DNA of 64,000 nucleotides from Candidatus Scalindua rubra (GTDB lineage Bacteria; Planctomycetota; Brocadiia; Brocadiales; Scalinduaceae). The stretch lies in NCBI GenBank assembly GCA_001723765.1, contig MAYW01000005.1, forward strand, positions 1 to 64,000, given 5' to 3'. A program made the translations under genes and the position numbers. The notes under the pieces were generated by a model, which was not told the DNA's origin, did no database searches, and worked only from the letters and a program-made list of their open reading frames with translations. Below, in pieces: positions 25,873-36,002 of this stretch. The first letter of the stretch is position 1, and each line of letters starts with the position of its first letter.

Positions 25873-27612
25873 CTATTTTACCTTTACCTTGCCCTTCGTT
25901 ACCCTTTTACCTTTATAATAAATATCGATCTTCTTAACGCTTCTTCTGATAAGTATTTGTTCGCCGATACTAATCAATGTACTAGTTGTCCAGTAAAGGG
26001 TAAGACCTGAAGGAAAGGTGTAAAGTATTAAAGGAAATATGAGGGGCATCATTTGCATCATTCTCCGCTGCATCCTTGCCTGAGGGTCGTCTCCTATAGC
26101 AGTCTTTGGTGTTAGTTTCATTTGAACAAATGACGCAATACCCATTATTATTGGTAAGATGTTAAACCAATCTCCAAGAAATGGAATGCTGAAAGGTAGT
26201 TGAAATAATTTATCAGGTTGGGACAAATCATTAACCCATGATACAAAGGGCGCCTGTCTCATCTCAAAAGAAGATTGAAGTGTTCTGAATAATGCAAAGA
26301 ATACGGGCATTTGAAGCATTATAGGAAAGCAACCACTCATTGGATTTACCCCATGTTGCTTAAACAGCTTCATTTGCTCTTGCCCCATCTTCTGTTTGTC
26401 TCCTTTATATTTTTCTTTTAATTTACCAATGAGGGGTGAAAGTTGCTGCATCCTGAACATCGACATCTGACTTTTTCTTGTTAACGGAAATAATATCAAC
26501 TTTACCAAAAAGGTTAATAAAAGAATGGAAACTCCATAATTAGGAATAGCCTTATAAAAGGTATTTAATATTTCTACAAGTATCTTACAAATAGATCTTG
26601 TCATTCCATAATCATAATCTAAAAGCGCCAAAAGACCTTTGCATTGTTTTAAAATATCTCTCTTCTTAGGTCCGAGAAAGAAAACATAATCATCTCGCTG
26701 TTCACCCTGAGGTGGTATAATAATTCTTTTAATCTGTAGATTTACAACAAAATCATCCTCATAGAAAGGGTCCGGGTTTTCGATTGACTCAAATGTTGTA
26801 GTAGCTATCCTGCCGTCTGACAAAGATTTCAAAACAGCCGCAAAGTATTTATTAACGGAACCTGACCATAAAATACCTACAGATTCGTTTTTATCCGGCA
26901 TATCCTCAACCTTTACATGTATAGCTTTTATTTTATCTCGCCCCATATCTATTCCAACTACCGAAGCAAGGCCGGAACCATAATGGTAAGGGTCCTCTTC
27001 TGGATAAACGCCACTAGTTGTAGTTATTGAATATGAGGTGGCAATATCGGAATCCGTGGTGTTTTCCAGGGTTATTACAACATCAAAATAATATTTCCCA
27101 TCTTGTAATGATATGTTCTTTGTTATTCGAGTTCCATTCTCTAAAAGGATAGTAAAAACAACCTTATTGATTCCTCTCTCAACCACCTTATATCTACGAC
27201 TTTTTGATTGATATCTTCCGCCTAATAAATCTATACTTAAAGGTAATGAATCTTTTCTTGACGGTTTAAGTAATTCTAAATCCTGTGTTCTTTCTGGATT
27301 CTTGAATTCTGTTAATATTGCAGATTTTAAAGCTGCGCCTTCATTAGTCCATACTGTTTTAATCACGTCATTTTGTATTACTATGTAGTCTTGTAATTCT
27401 ATTTCTTCTTGAACAATTTGTTCAATCTTTCGCTCTTGTATCTCTTCTTCTGTCCTTATTTCTTTCTCTAACCTCTCCTTTTCAATAGTTTCTTCTGCTA
27501 TTTCTTCCTTCTTTTGTTCCTCATCAGGACGTTGAACTGGCTGTGTCATATAAAAGAAATAAAGCATTATTATTGCAATAAGGACAAAAGCCAGTAATGT
27601 TTTATTATCCAC
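25873..27612 (-). CDS. yidC: Membrane protein insertase YidC
   Basis: The 579-residue protein has the N-terminal membrane helix of Gram-negative YidC, an acidic linker, the large periplasmic beta domain (about 70-370) and the conserved C-terminal insertase region with five helices (YGVSILLLTFLVKLILFPLT, PMIFPLILYTFPSGLTLYW). It inserts proteins into the inner membrane, alone or with Sec. It lies upstream of mnmE. The presence of the periplasmic domain supports a diderm host. Confidence 0.96.
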   Translation of the reverse strand: MDNKTLLAFVLIAIIMLYFFYMTQPVQRPDEEQKKEEIAEETIEKERLEKEIRTEEEIQERKIEQIVQEEIELQDYIVIQNDVIKTVWTNEGAALKSAILTEFKNPERTQDLELLKPSRKDSLPLSIDLLGGRYQSKSRRYKVVERGINKVVFTILLENGTRITKNISLQDGKYYFDVVITLENTTDSDIATSYSITTTSGVYPEEDPYHYGSGLASVVGIDMGRDKIKAIHVKVEDMPDKNESVGILWSGSVNKYFAAVLKSLSDGRIATTTFESIENPDPFYEDDFVVNLQIKRIIIPPQGEQRDDYVFFLGPKKRDILKQCKGLLALLDYDYGMTRSICKILVEILNTFYKAIPNYGVSILLLTFLVKLILFPLTRKSQMSMFRMQQLSPLIGKLKEKYKGDKQKMGQEQMKLFKQHGVNPMSGCFPIMLQMPVFFALFRTLQSSFEMRQAPFVSWVNDLSQPDKLFQLPFSIPFLGDWFNILPIIMGIASFVQMKLTPKTAIGDDPQARMQRRMMQMMPLIFPLILYTFPSGLTLYWTTSTLISIGEQILIRRSVKKIDIYYKGKRVTKGKVKVK

Positions 27613-27722
27613 TTATTTATTCCCCAAAATACGCTTTTACAAAAAAAAAATCTTGTTATACACGCAATAAAAACAACTTGTGACGTCACATTCCATCTTC
27701 CAATAATGCTCTATGTAAAAAA

Positions 27723-27908
27723 CTATATGGAATCAGTTTGTTTCTTATCTTCTGGCAATTCCGCTTCGTCAATTAGCATTACTGGAATGTCATCCTTTAT
27801 CGGATACCTCCTCCCGCAATTTGTACAAACTATCTTGTCATTTTCAAGTCTTACCTCTGTCTTACAAAGTGGGCAGGCAAGTATTTCTAATAATTCTTTA
27901 TCAATCAT
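27723..27908 (-). CDS. Trm112-family zinc-ribbon protein
   Basis: The 61-residue protein reads MIDKELLEILACPLCKTEV and IVCTNCGRRYPIKDDIPVML, the Trm112/YcaR fold with a CxxC...CxxC zinc site. Bacterial members are often found near lipopolysaccharide or methyltransferase genes and may act as small partner subunits. The leader AAAGGAGCTAATTTATT-ATG is shared with smc and cobA/hemD. The role here is not known. Confidence 0.88.
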   Translation of the reverse strand: MIDKELLEILACPLCKTEVRLENDKIVCTNCGRRYPIKDDIPVMLIDEAELPEDKKQTDSI

Positions 27909-27944
27909 AATAAATTAGCTCCTTTAAGTCGCCAATCCTGACCT

Positions 27945-28035
27945 ATCCCTGATTTTCATCAGGACAGGCTCTAGGACAGGTTTATGGCGTTTTGCCCGCC
28001 TGAAAGACTTAGTCGGGCAGGCTGCGCAAAATTAG
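27945..28035. repeat. Interspersed hairpin repeat (TTTTGCCCG...GCAAAA family)
   Basis: The unit contains TCCTGACCTATCCCTGATTT followed by the hairpin GTTTTGCCCGCC...GGGCAGGCTGCGCAAAA. Related copies are at 14025-14072 and 31375-31462. Confidence 0.75.
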
Positions 28036-28059
28036 CTTTTTCACGTCTTGTCGTTTCCT

Positions 28060-28362
28060 TTATTTTTTAACTGCCTCCTTTACCTCACGAACATCCCTAC
28101 TTAAGTCCCCAAAGCCTTTTTTCAATAACTCAACTACATCCTGATGTTGTTGCTTCGACAACTCAACTACATCTTGATGTTGCTGCTTCAGGGTTGCCAT
28201 AACCTCCTGATGTTTCTGTTCCGCTACTCTTTGCATCTCATGAGTTGTTATATGCATCTCTCGGATTAATCTTCTAGTTCCATTGAATACATATGCCACA
28301 ACTCCCGATACTGATGCTACTGTTCCAAAGATAGTAATTAATGCAATGGTTAACTCATTCAT
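28060..28362 (-). CDS. Small membrane-anchored coiled-coil protein with QQHQDVVEL repeats
   Basis: The 100-residue protein has one N-terminal membrane helix (LTIALITIFGTVASVSGVVA) and then a charged helix with three near repeats, KQQHQDVVEL, KQQHQDVVEL and an earlier KHQEVMATL, ending in GFGDLSRDVREVKEAV. Family is not recognised. The layout (membrane helix plus repeated heptads) mirrors the small proteins at 175-375 and 4315-4548. It lies just downstream of scpA (13 bases) and may be co-transcribed. Confidence 0.7.
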   Translation of the reverse strand: MNELTIALITIFGTVASVSGVVAYVFNGTRRLIREMHITTHEMQRVAEQKHQEVMATLKQQHQDVVELSKQQHQDVVELLKKGFGDLSRDVREVKEAVKK

Positions 28363-28375
28363 TTCTTACTCTCTT

Positions 28376-29122
28376 TTAACTTATATTTGATATTATCCGG
28401 ATTTCATCAAAATCCTGAAATTGTTCAAGTCTAATTTTTCTTAAGCGCACTAATTCGAGTAAAGCGAGAAAAATGCCTATAATCTCTTTCTTGCCATTAT
28501 TGTCAAATAAAAACTCCTTAAATGAGATAGTACAAGTATTAGCCAGGCTATTTATAACCCTATCCATATATACCTGTACAGGAGTATCGTCGTAGACGAT
28601 TTTCGTAATCACGTCTCCCATGGTCTGTTTCATAAAGATTGAAAATAATTGTGCAAGTTTCCACACGTCTATCTCATCTAAATGCAATTTTTCAACTTCT
28701 TCTTCATCCAATAGTCTTTTAGATTCGCTTCGCTCACTACATGCTTTTGGTCTTGAAAATCTTTTGCTCATGTCTTCTGACAATTTTGTCATTGCTTTAG
28801 CAACTTCCTTATATCTTTTGTATTCAAGAAGTTGTTTCACCAGCTCTAACCTTGGGTCTTCTTCATCCTCACCATCAACTATTTCACTGCGAGGTAAAAG
28901 TGTCTGAGATTTTATGTACATTAGAGTTGAGGCCATAACCAAAAAATCTCCAGCCAATCCAATATCTACCTTTTGTAATTTCTCTAGATACATCATATAC
29001 TGGTCGGTAACCTCAGCAATTGGAATATCATATATATCAACCTCTTCCATGCGTATTAAATAAAGAAGCAGGTCTAATGGGCCATTGTAAGCATCAAGGT
29101 CAATTTTATATTCTGTTTGCAT
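28376..29122 (-). CDS. scpA: Segregation and condensation protein A
   Basis: The 248-residue protein has the ScpA N-terminus (YNGPLDLLLYLIRMEEVDIYD), the middle FLVMASTLMYIKSQTLLP and the C-terminal winged helix (IIGIFLALLELVRLRKI). It is the kleisin that bridges the SMC dimer heads. Near residues 126-134 the peptide ACSERSESK interrupts the variable linker; its DNA contains the repeat unit TTCGCTTCGCTCACT, so it looks like a repeat inserted in frame. An M50 protease gene precedes it by 19 bases; smc is 8 kb away on the same strand. Confidence 0.94.
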   Translation of the reverse strand: MQTEYKIDLDAYNGPLDLLLYLIRMEEVDIYDIPIAEVTDQYMMYLEKLQKVDIGLAGDFLVMASTLMYIKSQTLLPRSEIVDGEDEEDPRLELVKQLLEYKRYKEVAKAMTKLSEDMSKRFSRPKACSERSESKRLLDEEEVEKLHLDEIDVWKLAQLFSIFMKQTMGDVITKIVYDDTPVQVYMDRVINSLANTCTISFKEFLFDNNGKKEIIGIFLALLELVRLRKIRLEQFQDFDEIRIISNIS

Positions 29123-29141
29123 TTAATCTCTTAAACAAAAA

Positions 29142-29777
29142 CTATATGCCAGCAAAAATTTTAAAAAAGAAAATCATTGGTGGTAATATTATATAAGATA
29201 ATATCGGTATATTAGCGAAATTGCCAAGAAGTATTAATCCTAACAAGATAAAAGGACTATACCTACACACATTCTCATACTTAGGAAGCATATTACGAGG
29301 TAAAAATCCTTTCATAATGTGCGAACCGTCTAATGGATAAAGTGGAATAAAATTAAAAATGGCTAATAACAAATTTATTTGAATTGCCATTAATAACAAG
29401 TTGCGAATATCATTAATTAAATAACTATTATCTCCTGTGAACTTGTAAGATATTTGAAAAATTAAACCAAAAAAGAATGCCGAAACAAAATTAGAAATAG
29501 GACCCGCAGCAGAAACAAGCACATCATCACGCCTGGGGTGTTTGAAATAATTGGGGTTTACGGGTACAGGTTTTCCCCATCCAAAGTGAGCAACAATGAA
29601 GCATATTGTTCCAACAGGATCAAGATGCGCTATTGGATTAAGTGTTAGACGGCCCTGCATCTTTGCCGTCGGGTCGCCTAATTTGTTAGCAGTCCAGGCA
29701 TGAAAAAATTCATGAATGGTCAATGCGTACAAAATTGTAATCGCTAAAACCAGTATACTTTTGAAATCAAACATCAA
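29142..29777 (-). CDS. Site-2-protease-like membrane metalloprotease (M50)
   Basis: HEFFH near residue 22 gives the zinc-binding HExxH, and FIPLYPLDGS near residue 150 the third ligand aspartate. Five or six membrane helices surround them. The short form of 211 residues without PDZ matches the Rip/YwhC-like group that is usually encoded next to scpA, as here. It would cleave membrane-embedded substrates, possibly anti-sigma factors, but the substrate is unknown. Confidence 0.9.
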   Translation of the reverse strand: MMFDFKSILVLAITILYALTIHEFFHAWTANKLGDPTAKMQGRLTLNPIAHLDPVGTICFIVAHFGWGKPVPVNPNYFKHPRRDDVLVSAAGPISNFVSAFFFGLIFQISYKFTGDNSYLINDIRNLLLMAIQINLLLAIFNFIPLYPLDGSHIMKGFLPRNMLPKYENVCRYSPFILLGLILLGNFANIPILSYIILPPMIFFFKIFAGI

Positions 29778-30358
29778 TCATCTAAAAGTTATAAGAAATG
29801 TGAGTATATTATCACGCTTCTCAAATTATGTCAAGCAAAGAACAACACCTACACATATAGCAGTTATTTTACACTGCCAAAACTTCTTTTCCCCATTCCA
29901 GAACCTTTAAGAGTTTGTCCTCATGAAAACATGTCCTCATGTAAAAAACACATAATGAGTGGTAGATAAAAGCCTCTACCCGAACTTTCCAAAGGGGATT
30001 ACGTGAGGACAAGTTTTTATAAGTTTCGCTTGAATAAAAAATACTTGTGCATATAATCATATAATACAAAAGAATTTACACTTAGCCTTTATTTAAAACG
30101 AAAATAGATTCCCGACGTGAGCTAAGCTCAGCTTTGTCGGAGTCGGGAATGACACTTTGTTACCCTTTATGTCATTCCCGCAAAGCTGAGCTTAGCTCTG
30201 TGGTTTTAGCCCTTATAGCAAGGAAACAGGGAATCTGATCCTGTCCCCATCTTCATGGGGATGACATTACTTTTGTCAGTGCCTGTCCTGAACTCGATTC
30301 AGGAACATGTTTTCATGATTCGTGGTGCCCTGAAAGGGCATGAAGGTTTGATCTGAAA
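29778..30358. repeat. Gene-free divergent region with GTCATTCCCG-family repeats
   Basis: Between the leftward M50 protease and rightward kdsD lies 580 bases of noncoding DNA. From about 30095 to 30350 it is filled with inverted units (GATTCCCGACGTGAGCTAAG, GAGTCGGGAATGACA, GTCATTCCCGCAAAGCTGAG, CCCCATCTTCATGGGG) and ends with AGGGCATGAAGGTTTGATC, as at 14540. Promoters for both directions should lie here, but I cannot place them with confidence. Confidence 0.75.
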
Positions 30359-31331
30359 ATGAAAACAAATTTAAGAGATATAGAATATGGTAAAGATGTC
30401 GTAGAGATTGAGGTAAATGCCCTTAGAAACCTTATTCACCATATTGATAACAACTTTCGGAAAGCAGTTGACTTAATCATTAAATGTAACGGAAGGATAG
30501 TCGTAACCGGGATTGGCAAAGCAGGCATAATAGGCCAAAAAATATCAGCTACATTAGCCAGTACAGGTACCCCATCTTATTGGATACATTCTTCTGAGGC
30601 AAAGCACGGTGACCTTGGAAGGGTAGTTGCAGAGGATGTGGTTTTAGCTCTCTCAAATAGTGGCGAAACTGAAGTTACTCAACTCATACCATTTTTAAAA
30701 AAAAATTGGCGCAAAGATTATTGCAATAACAGGTAATAATAAATCCAACCTGGCAAAATATAGTGACATAGTCCTTTATATAGGCAACATAGACGAAGCT
30801 TGCCCTTTAGGTCTTGCTCCCTCAGCAAGTTCCACAACCATGCTTGTATTGGGTGATGCTCTAGCATTAACAGTTTTCAAGAAAAGGAACTTAAGTAAAG
30901 AAGAATACGTCTTTTATCACCCAGGTGGAGATATCGGAAGGAATCTTCTCACTGTGGATGCAATAATGCGAAAAGATAGAGAAAATCCAGTAACAAATGA
31001 AGATACCATTGTAACAGACGCACTTAAAATTATGACAAGCACAAAAGGCAAACCTGGAGCTGTAAGTATCATTGACTTAAACAAAACACTGGCTGGCTTT
31101 TTTACAGATGGCGACCTTAGAAGACATCTTCATAAAGGCACATCTTTTCTTAAATATTCTATCAAAGATGTTATGACTAAAAAACCAAAATCCATTAAAA
31201 CTGGTTGCCTGGCATCAGAAGCATACAAGATATTACGGGAAAATAAAATAGACCAACTCCCTGTCGTAGACGATAACAACACCCCCATTGGTATAATTGA
31301 TGTACAGGACCTACTTGACGCAGGATATTAA
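30359..31331 (+). CDS. kdsD: Arabinose-5-phosphate isomerase KdsD/KpsF, frame broken at an A9 run
   Basis: The SIS domain (GRIVVTGIGKAGIIGQKI, then SNSGETEV) and two CBS domains are all present, but the frame changes at the A9 run 30697-30705. Removing one A turns FLKK-NWRKDY into FLKKIGAKIIAITGNNKSNL, which is what the family has, and leads without a stop to 31331. The enzyme makes arabinose 5-phosphate for KDO of lipopolysaccharide. kdsC follows, then an LPS-export gene. A run of nine A is a plausible site of transcriptional slippage, so the gene may still yield full-length protein. Confidence 0.87.
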
Positions 31332-31374
31332 ATAAATTAGTTCACTTCCCGCCAAAAGACGTGTCGGGCAAGCT

Positions 31375-31462
31375 TTCACTTATTTATAGCATTTTGCCCG
31401 TCCCCGCCAGAATGATGTCGGGCTGGCGAACGGATTCATCCGGGCGGGCTTCGCAAAATAAA
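31375..31462. repeat. Interspersed hairpin repeat between kdsD and kdsC
   Basis: The unit ATTTTGCCCGTCCCCGCC...CGGATTCATCCGGGCGGGCTTCGCAAAAT is an extended hairpin of the same family as 14025-14072 and 27970-28032. It could attenuate or stabilise the message between kdsD and kdsC. Confidence 0.75.
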
Positions 31463-31520
31463 TTATACCTCGTTTTTTCAAGATATCTAGAAGTGGATTT
31501 AAAATTGAGGTCTAGAAATA

Positions 31521-32021
31521 TTGAAAAATGTAAAAATAGTTATCATTGATGTAGATGGTGTGCTCACAGATGGCAAAATCATTTTAGACTCAAATGGTAA
31601 TGAATCAAAAACCTTCTATGTACAAGATGGTACAGGCATTACTTATTTACACCGAGCAGGTATAAAGACGGCAATTATTAGTGGAAGAAAAAGCAAGGTT
31701 GTTGAGCATCGAGCCAGAGAACTTTGTATAGAAGACGTATACCAGGATGTACACAACAAACTAGAAGTTTATGAAAAAATCCTCAAAAAACATAAAATAA
31801 ATGATAATGAAATTTGTTATATCGGTGATGATCTTATTGATCTGCCGATCTTGAGAAAAGTTGGTTTTTCAGTTGCCGTACCAAACGCACCCGTAGAAGT
31901 AAAAGAAAGCGCTTCTTATATAACCAATGCACCTGGAGGATATGGCGCTATACGTGAAGTAGCAGAAAAAATCCTGAAATCACAAGGCAAATGGGACATG
32001 ATAATCTCAAGATATTACTGA
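31521..32021 (+). CDS. kdsC: 3-deoxy-D-manno-octulosonate 8-phosphate phosphatase
   Basis: The HAD-superfamily motifs are IDVDGVLTDGKI near the start, ISGRKS and YIGDDLIDLPIL, and the 166-residue length without cap domain is that of KdsC. It removes the phosphate from KDO 8-phosphate. Translation begins at a TTG: no ATG or GTG precedes the core motif, and GAGG lies upstream. It follows kdsD in the same direction, separated by a hairpin repeat. Confidence 0.93.
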   Translation: MKNVKIVIIDVDGVLTDGKIILDSNGNESKTFYVQDGTGITYLHRAGIKTAIISGRKSKVVEHRARELCIEDVYQDVHNKLEVYEKILKKHKINDNEICYIGDDLIDLPILRKVGFSVAVPNAPVEVKESASYITNAPGGYGAIREVAEKILKSQGKWDMIISRYY

Positions 32022-32052
32022 AATTTTAAAATTTCTAAGAATAGCCTAAAAT

Positions 32053-34035
32053 ATGAAGAAAAAAAGTCTCGCTTTTTTAGGAATTGTAATTATTTGCTTT
32101 TGTTTCTTAGCTCTCTCAATCTCTGGCATGATTGACTATACCACTTACGTCAAGAGAGAAGAGAAACCCATGTTAAAGAAAATTATAGATGAAGACTCCA
32201 AAAAAAAACAGAGACTAACTCAAGAATCTAATTTGAAAGATATAACTCAGGAAATTTACGGCCTTCGTTTGCCAAACTACGATAAAAATGGAAAGGAAGT
32301 TTCAATAATTCGAGGCGCTTATACTGTCTTTCTCAAAAATAGAATCTACAGAATTTCAAAACCAGAAATCGAATTTATAGGCACTGGTAATAAAGATAAC
32401 AACCAACCAAAGAACATAATCATAACCTCAGACTTTGGAGAAATAGACAAGACGACTAATAAGGGGTTGCTTTATGAAAATGTAATAACCAGATTAGAGA
32501 AAGATTTTAAAATATATACCGATGATTTAAAATACTTACCTGATGAGAAAATAGTTAATACCGACGGTTCGGTTACAGTTAAAGGTAATAACATGAAGAT
32601 TACGGGAACTGGTTTTGAAATTAATTTATCTGATTCAAAAGCATTGATAAAAAACGACCCTGAAATGGAAATAGAAAGCGATAGAGATGGTTTGTTCTTT
32701 TTCTCCACAAATGAAACCGCTACTCCAGATCCTAAAAGTCAAACAAGCATTACAAATAGAAATATTGCGGATAATATCTTTATACGATCCAGTGGAGAAT
32801 TGGTATTCGAGAACAAAGAAAGACTGGCCGTATTTAATGAAAACGTACGCATTTCAAGAGGTAAATCCACTATTTTCGCTGATAAATTAACAGTCCCTTT
32901 CGACTCGGATATGGAAAACTTAAAGAAGATAATAGCAAGTGGAAATGTTCTGGCATCTGATGGTAATAAGAATGCAAAAGGAGAAAAATTATCGTGGGAT
33001 GGAGAAAAACAAATCGCAACGTTAGAAGATGACCCTGTAGCTGAATTCTTCGATGATAAGGTATCAATAACTGCTGCCAAAATCATGTTCTCTAAAGTTT
33101 ATGGTAGAATGGATGTTCCAGTAAGTGGACAACTAACTACTATTGTCAGCTTAAATAGCAATAAGCAAGATGAGAACAAAGAAACAGAATTAATTCTCGC
33201 TTCCCCTAAAGACCCGGCTTATGAAAGCATCACAATAACCTGGAAGGGCAGAATGACTTTTCAACAGAACATAAACCGGGCATTATTTGAAGATGATGTT
33301 GTCGTAAATAAAGAAGGAACAAAATTATATTGTGAAAAATTGGTAATAAAATTTGATGATCAAAATAGCACAATGAAGCATTTGGAAGCTACAAAGGATG
33401 TACACCTAATTGAAAAAAGAGAGGATTATTATAGAGAAGCGCGAGGAGAAAAACTTATATGGGCATCTAAAGAAAATTATACTGAATTATACGGAAACCC
33501 ACTCGCCTCAGTTAGAGATGGTGAAAGACAAATATCAGCGCCAAAAATCTCTTTCTCAGAAGATGAAAAAAAAATACTTGCAGAAGGAAAAGGGTATCTA
33601 TTAGCTAAATCTCATACAGAAAAGGAAGAAAAGGATACTGAATTCATCGACATTAACTGGAACAAAAAAATGATCTATAACGGTAAAAAAAAGACTGCAA
33701 ACTTCTATGAGATGGTTAAGGCTATTAAAGGAGACGATAAACTCGACTGTGATAGATTAGACGTACTCTTCCATGATAAAGACAAAATCAAAAAAATCAC
33801 TGCGTTAGGAAATGTTTATATTGCAAGCCCAAATTCAGAGAATACAGAAGGAGTAGGAACTTTACTTGTATGGGATTTGATGAAAGACATGGCAGTGCTT
33901 ACGGGAAATCCTCTTGCAGAATTAAGGCGTTCAGGCGCTCGAACTTTCTCTGAAAAGATATACTTTGATATAAATTCAAAAAGAGTACACTGGGAAGGAA
34001 AGCCACACTGGCAAATCTATGAAGGAGTTCAATAA
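32053..34035 (+). CDS. LPS-transport protein with LptC-like and LptA/OstA-like regions
   Basis: A single N-terminal membrane helix (SLAFLGIVIICFCFLALSIS) is followed by an LptC-type domain (TSDFGEIDKTTNKGLLYENV, then GNNMKITGTGFEI) and by at least three OstA/LptA-like beta-jellyroll stretches (TIFADKLTVPF, TKLYCEKLVIKF, KLDCDRLDVLF). In Lpt systems LptC anchors in the inner membrane and LptA forms the periplasmic bridge; here both seem fused in 660 residues. It follows kdsC by 31 bases and overlaps the next gene by 17, forming an envelope operon. Confidence 0.8.
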   Translation: MKKKSLAFLGIVIICFCFLALSISGMIDYTTYVKREEKPMLKKIIDEDSKKKQRLTQESNLKDITQEIYGLRLPNYDKNGKEVSIIRGAYTVFLKNRIYRISKPEIEFIGTGNKDNNQPKNIIITSDFGEIDKTTNKGLLYENVITRLEKDFKIYTDDLKYLPDEKIVNTDGSVTVKGNNMKITGTGFEINLSDSKALIKNDPEMEIESDRDGLFFFSTNETATPDPKSQTSITNRNIADNIFIRSSGELVFENKERLAVFNENVRISRGKSTIFADKLTVPFDSDMENLKKIIASGNVLASDGNKNAKGEKLSWDGEKQIATLEDDPVAEFFDDKVSITAAKIMFSKVYGRMDVPVSGQLTTIVSLNSNKQDENKETELILASPKDPAYESITITWKGRMTFQQNINRALFEDDVVVNKEGTKLYCEKLVIKFDDQNSTMKHLEATKDVHLIEKREDYYREARGEKLIWASKENYTELYGNPLASVRDGERQISAPKISFSEDEKKILAEGKGYLLAKSHTEKEEKDTEFIDINWNKKMIYNGKKKTANFYEMVKAIKGDDKLDCDRLDVLFHDKDKIKKITALGNVYIASPNSENTEGVGTLLVWDLMKDMAVLTGNPLAELRRSGARTFSEKIYFDINSKRVHWEGKPHWQIYEGVQ

Positions 34036-35861
34036 TAAAAAGATGCTGAATAAGTTATCTTGCAAAATTTTCTTAATTATACTAGTTTTTATAATACATT
34101 CAAGTACAGCAATCCCTGCAGAATTATCCAAAAATATAATAATTATAGCACGGCACGGCTCATTAGAAGATACCCCAGAAAATACATTTGCCGCCTTTGA
34201 AAAGGCAATAAATATAGGAGTAGGCGGTTTAGAGATAGATGTAAGAAAAACGAAAGATGACAAATTAATCTTGATGCATGATGATACGATTGACCGCACA
34301 ACCGATGGTAAGGGCTACGTAAACAAATTATTTTACGATGAGATAAAACAATACGATGCAGGCGCATGGAAAGGAGAAGAATTCGTGGGAGAAAAAGCGC
34401 CGCTTTTATCTGATGTCTTACAATTTGCCAAAGAGAAAAATATCAAAATTATTCTGAATGTTAAAGAAAACGGCATTGAGCAAAAAATATTATCTTTTAT
34501 TAGAGAATACGATATGATAAATCAAATATACTTTGGTGGAAGGTTAGATGCAATCCGTAATACAGAAATAGGCATTCAGGGAGCACAGCTAATATTCTTC
34601 CAACCAGGTGAATTAACAAACGATATAATAGAATTTGTTCACGAAAAACATAACCATGTTGGAACAAGTCTTTTTGGTACAGATAATAGAGATAAAATGG
34701 AAGAGAGAATGATTAAGGGTGTTGATGTTATTCTGACTGACTATCCAAGTGTTGCGATTGATCTCTTGCATTATAAGACAACAAATGAGCCAAAGAACAA
34801 AAAAATAAAAAATGAATTACAAATGGAAATGAACGGCAATATAGAACAAGTTAATGTCCTCATCGATACAATGATACATGGACCCCCTGACAATTCGAGA
34901 ATGGCTGCATTAATATTAAGCGCCTTACCACAAGAACTTTCTACTCACCCATTGATTGAACTTTTAACCTATAAAAAGACTCGCAAGCGTTTCAATCCTA
35001 TCAAAAAAATTATCTCAATCTTTAAAAAGGAAGAAAAAGAAATCTTAATTCCTGCAATTATAGTTAAAAGAAACGCTGCTTGGTCCTTAGGCCTTATCAA
35101 AGATAAACGTGCGGTAATACCGCTTATTAAGCAATTAGAAACTGATGATTCAGAATTGAAGAGAGAAATCACACTGGCACTCAAAAGGATTGCAGATAAG
35201 CAAACTGTCCCTATATTAAACAAGATATTGCTAAGTGAGGAAGACCCCTATGTAAGATATGATGCTGCAAGAGCTTTAGGCGAAATAAAAGATTCCCATT
35301 CTATTTATACCTTGATAACAGCGCTTAAAAATGATAACAACTGGATGGTTAAGGGAGGGTGTGCTGGTACCTTAGGGAAAAATTGGTAACAAAAAAGCCG
35401 TAGACGCGCTTAAAACCCTTCTAAATATCGATGCAGGTGAAGAAGCTTCATGGGCACGTGATAGAGCCTCATGGGCATTGGAAAAAATAGGGACAGGCGG
35501 AATAGATGCTCTTGTATCTTCACTAGGTGCTAATGGAAAAAGTACACGTAGAAGAGCTAGCTGGGCCCTTATAAAGAGCGGGGATCCTGCAGTGCCAAAA
35601 CTAATTTCAGCGCTAAGAGACGTTAATAAATTAGCTCGTAAAAGAGCTGCAATGGTACTGGGATGGATAGGAGACAAAAGAGCAATAGTCCCTCTAACAT
35701 GGGCACTTGGAGACGAAGATCCAAATGTAAGAAAAATGGCAGCCTGGGCGCTTGGTAAGATTGGAGGAACAAAAGCAAATAAGGCCCTTAAGCAAGTACT
35801 TAGTGACCAGGATGAAGATGTAGTAGAATATGCAAAAGAAGCAATACAAAGAACGAGTTAA
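34019..35861 (+). CDS. Exported glycerophosphodiester phosphodiesterase with HEAT repeats, frame broken at an A5 run
   Basis: A signal peptide (KIFLIILVFIIHSSTAIPA) leads into a GDPD domain with PENTFAAFEKA, LEIDVRKTKDD and MHDDTIDRTTDGKG. The first motif reads ARHGS, whereas the family has HRG with a catalytic histidine; the order is swapped here. From about residue 260 HEAT/PBS-lyase repeats follow (DDSELKREITLALKRI). At 35378-35382 an A5 run breaks the frame: without one A, GTLGK continues as IGNKKAVDALKTLL and on to 35861. It overlaps the LPS-transport gene by 17 bases. Confidence 0.8.
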
Positions 35862-35985
35862 GCGCATCCTGCGCAACTCTTTCAAAATGCTACAACGACA
35901 TCCATGTCGTTGCTTCACGCCATTTTGGATATGTGCTTGCGCACAAAAAATATGATTTTGAAATTCCTAAACATTAAATTAGCTA
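35862..35985. repeat. Intergenic hairpin unit
   Basis: CAAAATG...CATTTTG flanks an inner hairpin CAACGACAT-CC-ATGTCGTTG at about 35893-35913. It may act as a terminator-like or mRNA-stabilising structure after the HEAT gene. No gene lies here. Confidence 0.6.
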
Positions 35986-36002
35986 CTGAAAGGAGCTAAT
36001 TT

